64,000 nucleotides of DNA from Caenimonas soli (GTDB lineage Bacteria; Pseudomonadota; Gammaproteobacteria; Burkholderiales; Burkholderiaceae_C), in assembly GCF_013155545.1 (NCBI RefSeq), contig NZ_JABJVV010000007.1:186001-250000 (forward strand), read 5' to 3'. Positions 8,164 through 17,146 of the stretch are shown in pieces. The number at the start of each line of letters is the position of its first letter. Positions within the stretch are counted from its first letter, which is position 1. Position numbers and translations under genes: made by a program. Below the pieces are notes generated by a model. It searched no databases. It saw nothing but the letters and a program-made list of their open reading frames with translations, and was not told where the DNA came from.

Positions 8164-9219
8164 ATGAACGCCCCCCATCCGACCGCCCCGCTGCGCGAGC
8201 AGCTGTATCGCGACATGGACCCGCTCAACCTGACCCCGCTGTGGGAGGTGCTGCATGCGCTGGTCCCGCCGCAGCCTGCGTCCCCCTGCGTGCCCGCACT
8301 GTGGAAATACGAAGAGGTGCGGCCCTTCCTGATGCGGGCCGGCGAAGCCATCACCGCGGAAGAAGCGGTGCGCCGGGTGCTGATCCTGGAGAACCCGGCC
8401 TTGCGCGGGCAATCGGCGATCACGCAGTCCCTCTATGCGGGCTTGCAGCTGATCCTGCCCGGTGAAGTGGCGCCCAGCCACCGGCACACGCAGAGCGCCC
8501 TGCGCTTCATCGTCGAGGGATCGGGCGCCTACACGGCCGTCGATGGCGAGCGCACCACCATGCGGCCGGGCGACTTCATCATCACGCCCAGCTGGACCTG
8601 GCATGACCACGGGCACGACGAAACCGGGCCCGTCGTCTGGCTGGATGGCCTGGACATCCCCATGATCCGTTTCTTCGACGCCGGTTTTGCCGAGAGCGCC
8701 TCCAGCAAGTCGCAGGCCGTTGCCCGCGCCGAAGGCAGCAGCTTCGCCCGCTACGGCCACAACATGGCGCCGGTCCGGCACGACGCACCGTTCGGCCTCG
8801 CCTCGCCGATCTTCAGCTACCCCTACGAGCGAAGCCGCGAGGCCCTGGACCGGCTGGAGCGCGACGCGCCGGTCGATGCCTGGGACGGGGTCAAGCTGCG
8901 CTACATCAACCCGCTTACCGGCGGCTCGCCGATGCCGACCATGGCGACCTTCATGCAGAAACTGCCGGCTGGTTTCAGCGGCAAGCCCTGGCGCCAGACC
9001 GACGGGGCGGTGTACAGCGTCGTCGAAGGCAACGGCGAAGCGGTCATCGAAAGCGGCGGCCAGAGCTGGCGCTTCGCATTTTCGCCACGCGATCATTTTG
9101 TCGTTCCGTCATGGCACACTGCGCGCTTCTCGTCGGAGCGTGGTTGTGTGCTGTTCAGCTACTCCGATCGCCCGGTGCACCAGGCACTGGGAATTCACCA
9201 GGAAGAAAGGTTGTCATGA
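8164..9219 (+). CDS. Gentisate 1,2-dioxygenase (bicupin)
   Basis: 351 aa with two cupin domains, close to the usual 340-350 aa. The N-terminal cupin carries the iron ligands H106, H108 (PSHRHTQSALRF) and H147 (SWTWHDHG). The second cupin (about 240-340) lacks the full set, as in known gentisate dioxygenases. The enzyme opens the gentisate ring between C1 and C2 to maleylpyruvate with Fe(II) and O2. The start ATG at 8164 follows AAGGAAA. The stop overlaps the hydrolase start (ATGA). Confidence 0.92.
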   Translation: MNAPHPTAPLREQLYRDMDPLNLTPLWEVLHALVPPQPASPCVPALWKYEEVRPFLMRAGEAITAEEAVRRVLILENPALRGQSAITQSLYAGLQLILPGEVAPSHRHTQSALRFIVEGSGAYTAVDGERTTMRPGDFIITPSWTWHDHGHDETGPVVWLDGLDIPMIRFFDAGFAESASSKSQAVARAEGSSFARYGHNMAPVRHDAPFGLASPIFSYPYERSREALDRLERDAPVDAWDGVKLRYINPLTGGSPMPTMATFMQKLPAGFSGKPWRQTDGAVYSVVEGNGEAVIESGGQSWRFAFSPRDHFVVPSWHTARFSSERGCVLFSYSDRPVHQALGIHQEERLS

Positions 9220-9911
9220 GCTACGTTTTCACTCCCGCGCCCCCAGCTTCGGTACCCGTTCAGGGCCGCACCGAGCGCTTCCCGGTGCACCGCATCTACT
9301 GCGTCGGCCGCAACTACGAAGAGCACGCCAAGGAAATGGGCTTCACCGGCCGCGAGCCGCCGTTCTTCTTCCTCAAGCCCGCCGATGCCGTGGTTCCGGT
9401 GAACGCCGGCGAAACCGGCACTATCCCTTATCCCAGCCTCACCAAGGACCTCCACCATGAGATCGAGCTGGTGGTGGCCATCGGCACCGGCGGCAAGAAC
9501 ATCAAGGCCGCCGACGCGAAAAAGCACATCTACGGTTACGCGGTCGGGCTGGACATGACGCGGCGCGACCTGCAGGGCGAGATGAAGAAGCAAGGCCGGC
9601 CGTGGTGCATCGGCAAGGCCTTCGACCAGTCCGCACCGATCGGCCCGATCACGCCCGCCGACAAGGCCGGCGACGTCACCAAGGCCGTGATCTACGTGCA
9701 GGTGAACGGCAAAGACCGCCAGCGCAGCAATGTGTCCAAGCTGATCTGGAACATCGGTGAAACCATCGAACATCTGTCGGCCGCCTGGGAATTGCAGCCG
9801 GGCGACCTGATTTTCACAGGGACGCCCGAGGGCGTGGCTGCGGTGGTTTCGGGCGACACCCTGGTGGGCAGCGTCGCCGGCCTCGGTACCTTGTCGGTCA
9901 AGATCGCCTGA
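9216..9911 (+). CDS. Fumarylacetoacetate hydrolase family, fumarylpyruvate (or maleylpyruvate) hydrolase
   Basis: 231 aa FAH-fold enzyme. The metal ligands are E82 and E84 in HHEIELVVAIG and D113 in GLDMTRRDLQ; KPADAVV and LIFTGTPEGV are further family motifs. It resembles NagK, which splits fumarylpyruvate to fumarate and pyruvate. Translationally coupled to gentisate dioxygenase. No maleylpyruvate isomerase gene is in the operon, so it either acts directly on maleylpyruvate or the isomerase lies elsewhere. Confidence 0.88.
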   Translation: MSYVFTPAPPASVPVQGRTERFPVHRIYCVGRNYEEHAKEMGFTGREPPFFFLKPADAVVPVNAGETGTIPYPSLTKDLHHEIELVVAIGTGGKNIKAADAKKHIYGYAVGLDMTRRDLQGEMKKQGRPWCIGKAFDQSAPIGPITPADKAGDVTKAVIYVQVNGKDRQRSNVSKLIWNIGETIEHLSAAWELQPGDLIFTGTPEGVAAVVSGDTLVGSVAGLGTLSVKIA

Positions 9912-10032
9912 GGCCGGGCGCGGGCTTGCGCGCTGATCGAACGGGTTGTTCGATAATCGCGCAGCGCCCGCGCGCCGCCGGTCCGCCGGAAGGCGCGGGT
10001 TCGACAATCCCAAGAATAACGAGGAGAACGGA

Positions 10033-10509
10033 TTGCGCCTATTGGAAAACCTGGCGAAACTCTGCGCCATCCTTGCCGGCGTCCTGCTGACGACGATCAC
10101 GCTGATGACTTGCGTCAGCCTGATCGGGCGCAACACAGTCGGCATCACGCTGGTCGGAGACTTCGAGCTGACCGGCGTCGCCGCCGGCGCCGCGGTCGCG
10201 CTTTTCATGCCCTGGTGCCAACTACGGCGGGGCAACATCATCGTCGACTTCTTCACCGCCAAGGCGAGCGACGCGACCAACGCGGCGCTGGACCGTTTCG
10301 GCGCGCTCTTGCTGGGCGGCTCGATGGCCCTGCTCGCTTGGCGCGCCGCCTTGGGGGGCCTTAACGCCTACAACACGCACTCCGGCACCATGATGATCGG
10401 TTTTCCGGAATGGATCGTCTACGCGGCCATGGTGCCGCCGCTGGCGCTGACGGCCCTGATCGGCCTGGCCCAGGCCCTGCGTGGCTTCGACGTCGAGGTG
10501 ACCGAATGA
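10033..10509 (+). CDS. TRAP transporter small permease (DctQ)
   Basis: 158 aa integral membrane protein with four hydrophobic segments, the small-subunit topology of TRAP transporters. A TTG at 10033 is taken as start because GAGGAG sits six bases upstream (10021-10026) and the first membrane helix begins a few residues later; no in-frame ATG fits. Together with DctM it imports an organic acid captured by the periplasmic DctP, using a sodium or proton gradient. Lies 121 bp after the gentisate-pathway hydrolase and overlaps dctM. Confidence 0.85.
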   Translation: MRLLENLAKLCAILAGVLLTTITLMTCVSLIGRNTVGITLVGDFELTGVAAGAAVALFMPWCQLRRGNIIVDFFTAKASDATNAALDRFGALLLGGSMALLAWRAALGGLNAYNTHSGTMMIGFPEWIVYAAMVPPLALTALIGLAQALRGFDVEVTE

Positions 10510-11825
10510 GCCCGCTTGCCCTCACATTGCTGATCTTCGCCATCATGCTGCTGCTGATGGCCGTACGGGTCCCCATCGCCATTTCGATGTTCGTGGCGGG
10601 CTGCGTGGGCTATGTGCTGCAGGCAGGCTGGGCGCCGCTGGCGAGCTTCCTTAACACCCAGGCATTCGCCCGCTTTGCCAGCTACGACCTGTCGGTCATA
10701 CCCCTGTTCATCCTGATGGGAAACTTCGCCACCCAGGGCGGCATCTCCAAGGCGCTGTTCGAGGTGGCCAGTTCCATCATGTCCCGCTTCAAGGGCGGGT
10801 TGGCCATGGCGGCGGTGATGGCCTGCGCCGCCTTCGGCGCGATCTGCGGCTCCTCGGTGGCCACGGCCGCCACGATCACGTCCGTCGCCCTGCCGGAGAT
10901 GAAACGGCACGGCTATTCGGGGCGCCTGTCGACCGGGGCGCTTGCCGCCGGCGGCACTTTGGGCATCCTGATCCCTCCTTCCGTTCCGCTCGTCGTCTAT
11001 GCGATCCTGGCGGAGCAGAACATCGCCAAGCTGTTCGCCGCGGCGATGATCCCGGGCCTGATCGCCATGGTGGGCTACATGATCGCAATCGCCGTTTACG
11101 TGCGGGTCGTCCCGGGACATGCGCCGGAGCATGAGGACGATGCGCCCAAGCTGACCCTGGCCGCGTTAGCGGGGGTGCTGCCGATCGCGATCATCTTCCT
11201 GATCGTGTTCGGCGGGATCTACGGCGGCCTGTTCACCCCCACCGAGGGCGCCGCCGTCGGGGCCGCCGCGACCTTTGGCGCGGCCTTGCTGCGGCGCGAG
11301 ATGACCTGGCGGAAGTTCAAGCATTGCTTCTACGCCACGGCCGAAAGTTCGGCCATGATCTTCCTGATCTTCATCGGCGCGGACCTGATGAACTCCGCGC
11401 TGGCCCTGACACAGGTGCCCAACCAGTTGGCCGCCGTGGTCGGCAGCTGGGGCCTCTCGCCGGTCGCCGTGGTCGGCGCCATACTGCTGTTCTACGTGGT
11501 GCTGGGTGCGGTCATGGACGAGCTGTCGATGATCCTGCTCACCATCCCGATCTTCTTTCCGATGGTCATGGGCCTGGACTTCGGCATGCCGAAAGAGTCC
11601 GTGGCGATCTGGTTCGGCATCATGGTGCTGATGACCGTGGGCTTCGGATTGCTGGCGCCGCCTGTAGGCCTGAATGTCTACATCGTCAACGGCATGGCCA
11701 GGGATGTCCCCATCAGCGAGAGTTACCGCGGAGTCATGCCCTTCCTCATCAGCGACACGCTGCGCACCCTGCTGCTGCTGTTCTTTCCCGCGATCTCGCT
11801 CTGGCTGGTGAAGTACATCAGCTGA
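10506..11825 (+). CDS. TRAP transporter large permease (DctM)
   Basis: 439 aa with about 12 hydrophobic segments; the GxxPPS-type motifs GILIPPSVPLV and the late LLAPPVGLNVYIVNG are characteristic of DctM subunits. It forms the transport channel. Starts inside the dctQ stop (ATGA). Position downstream of gentisate-pathway genes suggests uptake of the aromatic acid degraded by them, which is an inference from context. Confidence 0.93.
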   Translation: MSPLALTLLIFAIMLLLMAVRVPIAISMFVAGCVGYVLQAGWAPLASFLNTQAFARFASYDLSVIPLFILMGNFATQGGISKALFEVASSIMSRFKGGLAMAAVMACAAFGAICGSSVATAATITSVALPEMKRHGYSGRLSTGALAAGGTLGILIPPSVPLVVYAILAEQNIAKLFAAAMIPGLIAMVGYMIAIAVYVRVVPGHAPEHEDDAPKLTLAALAGVLPIAIIFLIVFGGIYGGLFTPTEGAAVGAAATFGAALLRREMTWRKFKHCFYATAESSAMIFLIFIGADLMNSALALTQVPNQLAAVVGSWGLSPVAVVGAILLFYVVLGAVMDELSMILLTIPIFFPMVMGLDFGMPKESVAIWFGIMVLMTVGFGLLAPPVGLNVYIVNGMARDVPISESYRGVMPFLISDTLRTLLLLFFPAISLWLVKYIS

Positions 11826-11890
11826 GGGAAAGCCCCCGAGTCGGCCGGCCCGGCCGTGCGTTAACTTACCGTCCACCACTGGAGAACTAC

Positions 11891-12955
11891 ATGATCCAAC
11901 GTCGCACACTGCTGAAGTCCACGGCCGCCGTCGCGCTGGGGACGCCGGGCCTGAGCGGGCTGGCGCAACAAGCCGTCACCCTCAAGTTCCATACCTTCAT
12001 GGCGCCGCAGTCCAACGTCTGGCTGACCATGCACAAGCCCTGGATGGAAAAGGTCGAGAAGGAGTCGGGCGGCCGGATCAAGTTCGAGGGCTACCCCGCC
12101 ATGCAGCTGGGCGGCACGCCGGTGCAGCTCTATGACCAGGCCAAGGACGGAGTGGTCGACATCGTCTGGACCCTCCCCGGCAACACGGCGGGCCGTTTCC
12201 CGCGCATCGAGGTGTTCGAGCTCCCGTTCATGATGAACAACGCCGAGGCCACCTCCAAGGCTTATTGGGAATACGTGCAGACCGTCGCACCCGACGAATT
12301 CAAGGACGTGCAGGTGCTGGCCTTGCATGTGCACGGCCCGGGCATGTTCCACACCAAGGACAAACTCATCAAGACGGTTGACGACCTGAAAGGCATGAAG
12401 GTCCGCGGACCCACCCGCCAGATCACCAAGATGCTGGGCTTTGTCGGCGCCACGCCCGTAGGCATGCCGCTGCCGGCCATTCCGGATGCGCTGTCGAAGG
12501 GCACGATCGACGGCTGCGTGATCCCCTGGGAGGTCGTGCCCTCGGTCAAGGTCCACGAGCTCACCAAGTTCCACAGCGAGTTCGACAACTCCGGCGGCGC
12601 GCTCTACACCACCACCTTCGTGATGGGAATGAACAAGGCCAAATACAACTCGCTCGCGCCCGACCTGAAAAAGGTCATCGACAACAACTCGGGCATGGCC
12701 ACCTCCGGCTGGCTGGGCCAGGTGCAACAGGGCAACGACCCGATCGGGCGCAAGGCGGCCGAAGATCGCAAGAACACGATCTACAGGATCACCCCTGCCG
12801 ACGCGCAGGAATTCAAGCGCAAGGCGCGCCTGGTCGAGGTGGAATGGGTGGAAGACATGAACAAGCGCGGCTTCGACGGCAAGAAGCTGCTGGAAACCGC
12901 CCGCGCCTTGATCGACAAGCACGGAAAGGGTGCGGCGCCGGCCAAGAAGGCCTGA
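11891..12955 (+). CDS. TRAP transporter substrate-binding protein (DctP)
   Basis: 354 aa. The N-terminus MIQRRTLLKSTAAVALG has an RR pair followed by a hydrophobic stretch, so export may use the Tat route. The mature part has the two-lobe DctP fold, with the conserved GMKVRGPTRQITKMLG segment (carboxylate-binding Arg region) at about 170-185. Preceded by GGAG and 65 bp from dctM. It completes the TRAP system; the ligand cannot be read from sequence but an aromatic acid fits the neighbours. Confidence 0.92.
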   Translation: MIQRRTLLKSTAAVALGTPGLSGLAQQAVTLKFHTFMAPQSNVWLTMHKPWMEKVEKESGGRIKFEGYPAMQLGGTPVQLYDQAKDGVVDIVWTLPGNTAGRFPRIEVFELPFMMNNAEATSKAYWEYVQTVAPDEFKDVQVLALHVHGPGMFHTKDKLIKTVDDLKGMKVRGPTRQITKMLGFVGATPVGMPLPAIPDALSKGTIDGCVIPWEVVPSVKVHELTKFHSEFDNSGGALYTTTFVMGMNKAKYNSLAPDLKKVIDNNSGMATSGWLGQVQQGNDPIGRKAAEDRKNTIYRITPADAQEFKRKARLVEVEWVEDMNKRGFDGKKLLETARALIDKHGKGAAPAKKA

Positions 12956-12979
12956 CCGCGCCACCACTACACTTGGGGG

Positions 12980-13525
12980 ATGCTTCGCACCCCCATCAAA
13001 CATTGCAGGAACTGCGGCACGGCAGTGGTGTACCGGGTGCCCGACGACGGGGACACCCGCCAGCGCGCCGTCTGCCCTTCCTGCGACACCATCCACTACG
13101 AGAACCCCCTGAACGTGGTCGGCACCGTGCCCTACTGGGGCGAGCAGGTGCTTTTATGCAAGCGCAACATCGAGCCTCGCTGGGGCAAGTGGACCCTGCC
13201 TGCCGGCTTCATGGAGCTGGGAGAAACCACGGCGCAGGGCGCGGCGCGCGAGACCGACGAGGAGGCCGGTGCGCAGATCGAGATGGAAGGCTTGTTCAGC
13301 GTGCTCAGCGTGCCGCGCGTCAACCAGGTCCACATGTTCTACCGCGCCCGCCTGCTGAGCGATCGCTTCGACCCGGGCCATGAAACGCTCGAAGCGCGCC
13401 TGTTCTCGGAGCAGGAAATCCCCTGGGAGGAGATCGCGTTCAAGACGGTGAAGGAAACGCTGCTTTGCTACTTCGAGGACCGGCGGCGCGGCCGGTACGA
13501 AGTGCACAACATCGACATCGCCTAG
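12980..13525 (+). CDS. NUDIX hydrolase with N-terminal zinc ribbon
   Basis: 181 aa. A zinc ribbon (C9-x2-C12 and C32-x2-C35) precedes the NUDIX fold; the Nudix box runs about 76-98 with GFMELGE and RETDEEAG. This arrangement is the NudC/YjaD-like or ADP-ribose/NADH pyrophosphatase-like group, hydrolysing nucleoside diphosphate derivatives. Its stop overlaps the stop of the convergent kinase gene. The link with the TRAP operon 24 bp upstream is probably positional only. Confidence 0.88.
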   Translation: MLRTPIKHCRNCGTAVVYRVPDDGDTRQRAVCPSCDTIHYENPLNVVGTVPYWGEQVLLCKRNIEPRWGKWTLPAGFMELGETTAQGAARETDEEAGAQIEMEGLFSVLSVPRVNQVHMFYRARLLSDRFDPGHETLEARLFSEQEIPWEEIAFKTVKETLLCYFEDRRRGRYEVHNIDIA

Positions 13526-15375
13526 TTACGGAGTCTGCTGTCTTCGCGCAGCCTGGCTTCCTCGCGCCGCTTGGCGCACAGCGGGTGATTTCGCGTGCCC
13601 GCTTTCTCGCACTGCTCGGACAGGCAGAATTCCTTGGACAGGAAGAGCTTGTCCTTGCAGGCCTCCACTGCGCTGTGCGCAGCGGCTGCGAGGTGTGTGG
13701 ACACAGGCCGCGGCTCGTTCCGCTGGGGCGCAGGCTCTGACAGGACGACGGGGCGTGAGGTTTCCGGCGCAGGCGCGGACGCGACTCCCTTGGCCTTGGC
13801 CGCGCTGGCCGGCCGGCGGGCGGCGCCGGCGGGCGCCGGAATGGCGGTGGGTGTCTGGGCTGCGTCCATAACACCAGGAGCCGCAGCCACGACGACCGGC
13901 GCCACCACCGCTGCATTGCGTGGGGACGAAGCGGAACTGGCGGGCCCGGCTGCGGTTTGCCCAGGACCGGGTTTCCCCATCAGGAACAGGGCCGCGATGC
14001 CGCCCAACGCCACCGCGCCCAGCGCCGCAAACACGGCGGGAGACGTCTTCCTGCGCGTCGGCGCAGCTGGCTCCACTGAGGGCGGCGATGGCGGTGGCTC
14101 GGTCGGCGCGGCTGAGGCCACCGAATTCTCGGGCGGAGTAGGCGTCCCCGTCGGCTCCGTGACCGTGGGAGCCGAATCTTCGCCGGACTGCGCCGGCTGC
14201 GCAGCCACCAGCGGCGTCGTGGCGGTGTAGGCACGGGTGGTCTCGAGGTCCTGGCCGCCGGGAACGGCGGGGATGCTGCGGCCGCTGAGGACGGTCTGGT
14301 CCGGCGAGCTGCCGGCGCCGGCGAGCTTGCGTATGCGCCGGCGAGCCAGGTCGGCGTAGATGCCCGCCGGAAACTTGTCCAGGAAGCCAAGCAGTTCCTC
14401 GGGATCCGTCGAATCCTTGATGTCCTTCCAGTAAACCAGCTCCAGCTCCTGTGTCACCGTGGAGCCACCCGTCATGGAGTTTTCTCCGGCGGCCGGCGAG
14501 TCGGGCTTCCTGGAGGGATTGGCAGGCGGAACAATGGTGGCGTCCTCCGCCCGCCGGATCGCCGATTGCAGGGCGGAAGCGAAATCGCGCGCCGTCGCAA
14601 ACCGCTGCTCGCGGTCCTTGGCCAGGGCGCGGGCCACGACTGCATCGATGGCCGAGGGCAGCCGCGTATTGAAGGAGCTTGGCGGCGGCGGCGTGTGGCC
14701 GATGATCTGGTGGATGATGGAAAAGTCGTTGTCGCCGTCGAACGGCCGCTTGTCCGTGAGCAGCTGGTAGAGCACGACGCCCACGGAGAAGAGATCGGCC
14801 CGCGAGTCGATCTTCTGGCCCTGCACCTGCTCGGGCGACATGTACTTGAGGGTGCCGACCATGCTGCCCTGCGTGCGCGTGGCCTCGCCGGAGTCCTGCA
14901 TGCGGGCCACGCCGAAATCGGTGAGCTTGACGCGGCCACCCGGCTCGATCAGCAGGTTGGCGGGCTTGATGTCGCGGTGCACAACGCCCTGCTTGTGCGC
15001 ATAGTCCAGGGCCGACAGCAAGTCGCGGATCATCTTGAGCGACTGCTCGAGGGAGTAGCGGTGGCCTTTGTCGAGATGGTGCTTGAGGTCGTCGCCCTGG
15101 ATGTACTCCATCACCAGGTAGGCCATGTCGCCGTCGCGGTCGGAGTCGTAGACGCTGACGATGTTGGGGTGCTGCAGCCGTGCCGCCGACCTGGCCTCGG
15201 TACGGAAGCGAGACTCGTATTCGGCCGCGGCTTCTTCCGAGAGGTTCTCCACCTTGACGGTCTTGATCGCGACCCGCCGCTCCAGGTTGGGGTCGCGGCC
15301 CTCATACACGATCCCCATCGCCCCCTTGCCGAGGACGCGGACCAGGTCATAGCGGCCAAGCTTTTTTAGACTCAC
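13522..15375 (-). CDS. Transmembrane Ser/Thr protein kinase (PknB-like)
   Basis: 617 aa if the GTG at 15375 (VSLKKLGRYD) is the start; this puts the kinase domain at the N-terminus, while an upstream ATG at 15525 would overlap the cyclase gene by 91 bp. The kinase has GKGAMG (16-21), Lys38, catalytic HRDIKPAN (133-140) and DFG (153-155), so it should be active. A Pro/Ala-rich linker then leads to one membrane helix (SPAVFAALGAVALGGIAALF) and a Cys-containing periplasmic tail. It follows the cyclase-FHA gene on the same strand; FHA domains bind phosphothreonine, so the neighbour is a probable partner or substrate. Confidence 0.88.
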   Translation of the reverse strand: MSLKKLGRYDLVRVLGKGAMGIVYEGRDPNLERRVAIKTVKVENLSEEAAAEYESRFRTEARSAARLQHPNIVSVYDSDRDGDMAYLVMEYIQGDDLKHHLDKGHRYSLEQSLKMIRDLLSALDYAHKQGVVHRDIKPANLLIEPGGRVKLTDFGVARMQDSGEATRTQGSMVGTLKYMSPEQVQGQKIDSRADLFSVGVVLYQLLTDKRPFDGDNDFSIIHQIIGHTPPPPSSFNTRLPSAIDAVVARALAKDREQRFATARDFASALQSAIRRAEDATIVPPANPSRKPDSPAAGENSMTGGSTVTQELELVYWKDIKDSTDPEELLGFLDKFPAGIYADLARRRIRKLAGAGSSPDQTVLSGRSIPAVPGGQDLETTRAYTATTPLVAAQPAQSGEDSAPTVTEPTGTPTPPENSVASAAPTEPPPSPPSVEPAAPTRRKTSPAVFAALGAVALGGIAALFLMGKPGPGQTAAGPASSASSPRNAAVVAPVVVAAAPGVMDAAQTPTAIPAPAGAARRPASAAKAKGVASAPAPETSRPVVLSEPAPQRNEPRPVSTHLAAAAHSAVEACKDKLFLSKEFCLSEQCEKAGTRNHPLCAKRREEARLREDSRLRN

Positions 15376-15434
15376 AACAACTGCGTCTTGTAGCGGGGAG
15401 GAGCCGATTCTAGCCTGCGCCCCATAGCGGCGAA

Positions 15435-16325
15435 TCAGGCCGTCACCGAAAACTGCAACACCGGGGCGCCTTCGGCCTCCCGCTCGCAACCCAGGGTGAT
15501 CTCGCCCTGCCCCACCAGGTAGCACTCGGTGCGTCGCAACACCACGGGCTCACTCTGGTTGCCCACGTAGACCCAGGTGCCGAAGCTCGACGCGTCGCTC
15601 AGGATGAAGTGGCCGCCACGCCACTCCACGGTGGCGTGCACCCGGGATACCCGCGAGTCGTTGATGGAGAGCGTCGCCGTGGTCGCGCGCCCCAGGGTCA
15701 GCTTGTCGTCGCGGGGCCCCAGCCGCAGCGTGCGGCCCAGGGCGGAGATTTCCAGCAGGCCATCCTTCGCCGCCCTGAACAGGGAGACGCCCATCACGGT
15801 GGCGTCCGCGTCGCGATCGACCTGCCAGTCGACGCGGAAGATTTCTGTCACCTCGGACTTGCCGCGCAAGTACATGGGGCCCAGGCTGCGCAGCTGCGCC
15901 TGCTGCAGCGGCCCGAGCGCATCGCGCACCCGCTGTGTCGTGAGGATCTGCTCGGCGCCCGCGAGGTCGGCCAGTCGGGCGGCGCTGTTGACCGCGTCGC
16001 CGTAGCAATCGCCGTCGATCTCCACCACCTCGCCGGCCTCCACGCCCATCTGCATCTGGATCGGTGCGCCTACTCCGCCCGCGACCACCGGCTTGTCCTG
16101 CAACCGCTTCTGGATCGCGACGCAGGCGGCCAGGGCCTCGCTCTCGCGGGGAAACACCACGAAGAGGCCGTCACCCAGCAGCTTGACCACCCGGCCGCTG
16201 TGTTCCTCGAAGGTCTTGCTGAGCGCAGCCGTGAGTTGGGTCACGAAGCGGCCGGCGGTCTCGTCGCCCAGTCGCTCGAAGATGCCGGTGCTTCCGACCA
16301 AATCCGCAAAGACAACTGTAGCCAC
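15435..16325 (-). CDS. Class III nucleotide cyclase with C-terminal FHA domain
   Basis: 296 aa. The cyclase homology domain has the metal aspartates D8 (FADLVGSTG) and D52 (KLLGDGLFVVF) and the transition-state pair in GDAVNSAARL, so it looks catalytically complete. Residues about 200-290 are an FHA domain with LTLGRATTATLSI and SRVSRVHATVEW. The protein has no membrane segment. The pairing with a downstream Ser/Thr kinase suggests phosphorylation-dependent control of cyclic nucleotide synthesis. Whether ATP or GTP is used cannot be told. Confidence 0.88.
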   Translation of the reverse strand: MATVVFADLVGSTGIFERLGDETAGRFVTQLTAALSKTFEEHSGRVVKLLGDGLFVVFPRESEALAACVAIQKRLQDKPVVAGGVGAPIQMQMGVEAGEVVEIDGDCYGDAVNSAARLADLAGAEQILTTQRVRDALGPLQQAQLRSLGPMYLRGKSEVTEIFRVDWQVDRDADATVMGVSLFRAAKDGLLEISALGRTLRLGPRDDKLTLGRATTATLSINDSRVSRVHATVEWRGGHFILSDASSFGTWVYVGNQSEPVVLRRTECYLVGQGEITLGCEREAEGAPVLQFSVTA

Positions 16326-16426
16326 GATGAGTCAGTGTCCCGGGTTGGTTGTTATGGGAATAAAGACCATTCCCGGCGATTCTATGCGCCGGGGTGTCCA
16401 GCACAACGGTGGGCGACCCGGAAAGA

Positions 16427-16462
16427 AAAACGGGTTACTGCCTTGGAGCAGTAACCCGTTTA
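16427..16462 (-). terminator. Rho-independent terminator of the tRNA-Pro transcript
   Basis: Perfect 13-bp inverted repeat AACGGGTTACTGC / GCAGTAACCCGTT around a 6-nt loop. Read leftward the stem is followed by TTTTCTTTCC. It lies just after the tRNA 3' end and before the cyclase gene promoter. Confidence 0.9.
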
Positions 16463-16472
16463 TTTTGACAAT

Positions 16473-16549
16473 TGGTCGGCGTGGCGGGATTCGAACTCGC
16501 GACCCCTTGCACCCCATGCAAGTGCGCTACCAGGCTGCGCTACACGCCG
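16473..16549 (-). tRNA. tRNA-Pro (anticodon GGG)
   Basis: 77 nt including encoded CCA. The acceptor stem CGGCGTG pairs with CACGCCG, the D-arm is GCGCAGCCTGGTAGCGC, and the anticodon stem CTTGC/GCAAG encloses loop ATGGGGT, giving anticodon GGG with U33 and G37. The T-arm has GTTCGAATC. The GGG anticodon reads CCC/CCU proline codons, heavily used in this GC-rich genome. Confidence 0.95.
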
Positions 16550-16558
16550 AAGCCACGG

Positions 16559-16564
16559 ATTATA
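16559..16564 (-). promoter_or_regulatory. -10 element of the tRNA-Pro promoter
   Basis: A perfect TATAAT lies on the minus strand ten bases before the tRNA 5' end. No good -35 box is seen about 17 bp further upstream. Confidence 0.6.
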
Positions 16565-16599
16565 ACCCGCCGCGCGCGCCGGTTCGGCTCATGAGCACA

Positions 16600-17049
16600 T
16601 CAATGTGTGGATGAAAGCAGGTCGCGGATCTCGAACAGTTCGCGGCGCACCTGCGACATCTTCTGTGAGAACAGATCGCGCTCCTCGGGCGGCGCGCTGT
16701 CTTCGAAATCGGCGAAGGTCGAATCCTCGACTTCGATGACCTCGACCCCATCGAGCATGACCTCGCCGGCCCGGCGCTTATCGCGCTCCACCTGGACCAG
16801 TTCCTGCAGCTTGTTGCGCGCACCGCTGATCGTGAAGCCCTGGTCATACAGCAGATCGCGGATGCGGCGGATCATGAGCACCTCGTGGTGCTGGTAGTAG
16901 CGGCGGTTGCCGCGCCGCTTCATGGGCCGCAGCTGCGTGAATTCCTGCTCCCAATACCGTAGCACGTGAGGCTTGACGCCGCATAGGTCGCTGACCTCAC
17001 CGATGGTGAAGTAGCGCTTGGCCGGTATGGATGGGAGAGCTTTCTCCAT
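16600..17049 (-). CDS. MerR-family transcriptional regulator
   Basis: 149 aa starting at MEKALPSIPAKRY; an ATG three codons earlier is possible, and neither has a clear ribosome site. Residues about 12-80 are a MerR DNA-binding domain (YFTIGEVSDLCGVKPHVLRY, then MKRRGNRRYYQ). The C-terminal part is an acidic helical region without the cysteines of metal sensors, so it is not a MerR/CueR-type metal regulator. It sits between ihfA and tRNA-Pro, an arrangement I recognise as common in Burkholderiales; its targets are unknown. Confidence 0.88.
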   Translation of the reverse strand: MEKALPSIPAKRYFTIGEVSDLCGVKPHVLRYWEQEFTQLRPMKRRGNRRYYQHHEVLMIRRIRDLLYDQGFTISGARNKLQELVQVERDKRRAGEVMLDGVEVIEVEDSTFADFEDSAPPEERDLFSQKMSQVRRELFEIRDLLSSTH

Positions 17050-17146
17050 TGAAATCAATGTGGTACGCGAGAAAGCTGCTAGGTTACTCTAAGACAGCGC
17101 GCTTGCAAAGCCCGTTCGCGGGCGGTCCGCGAATTGTTGTTTCGGC

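Noticed and set aside
17117..17130. Terminator GCCCG/CGGGC after ihfA
   Set aside because: A 5-bp stem with only TTT after it; too weak to claim.
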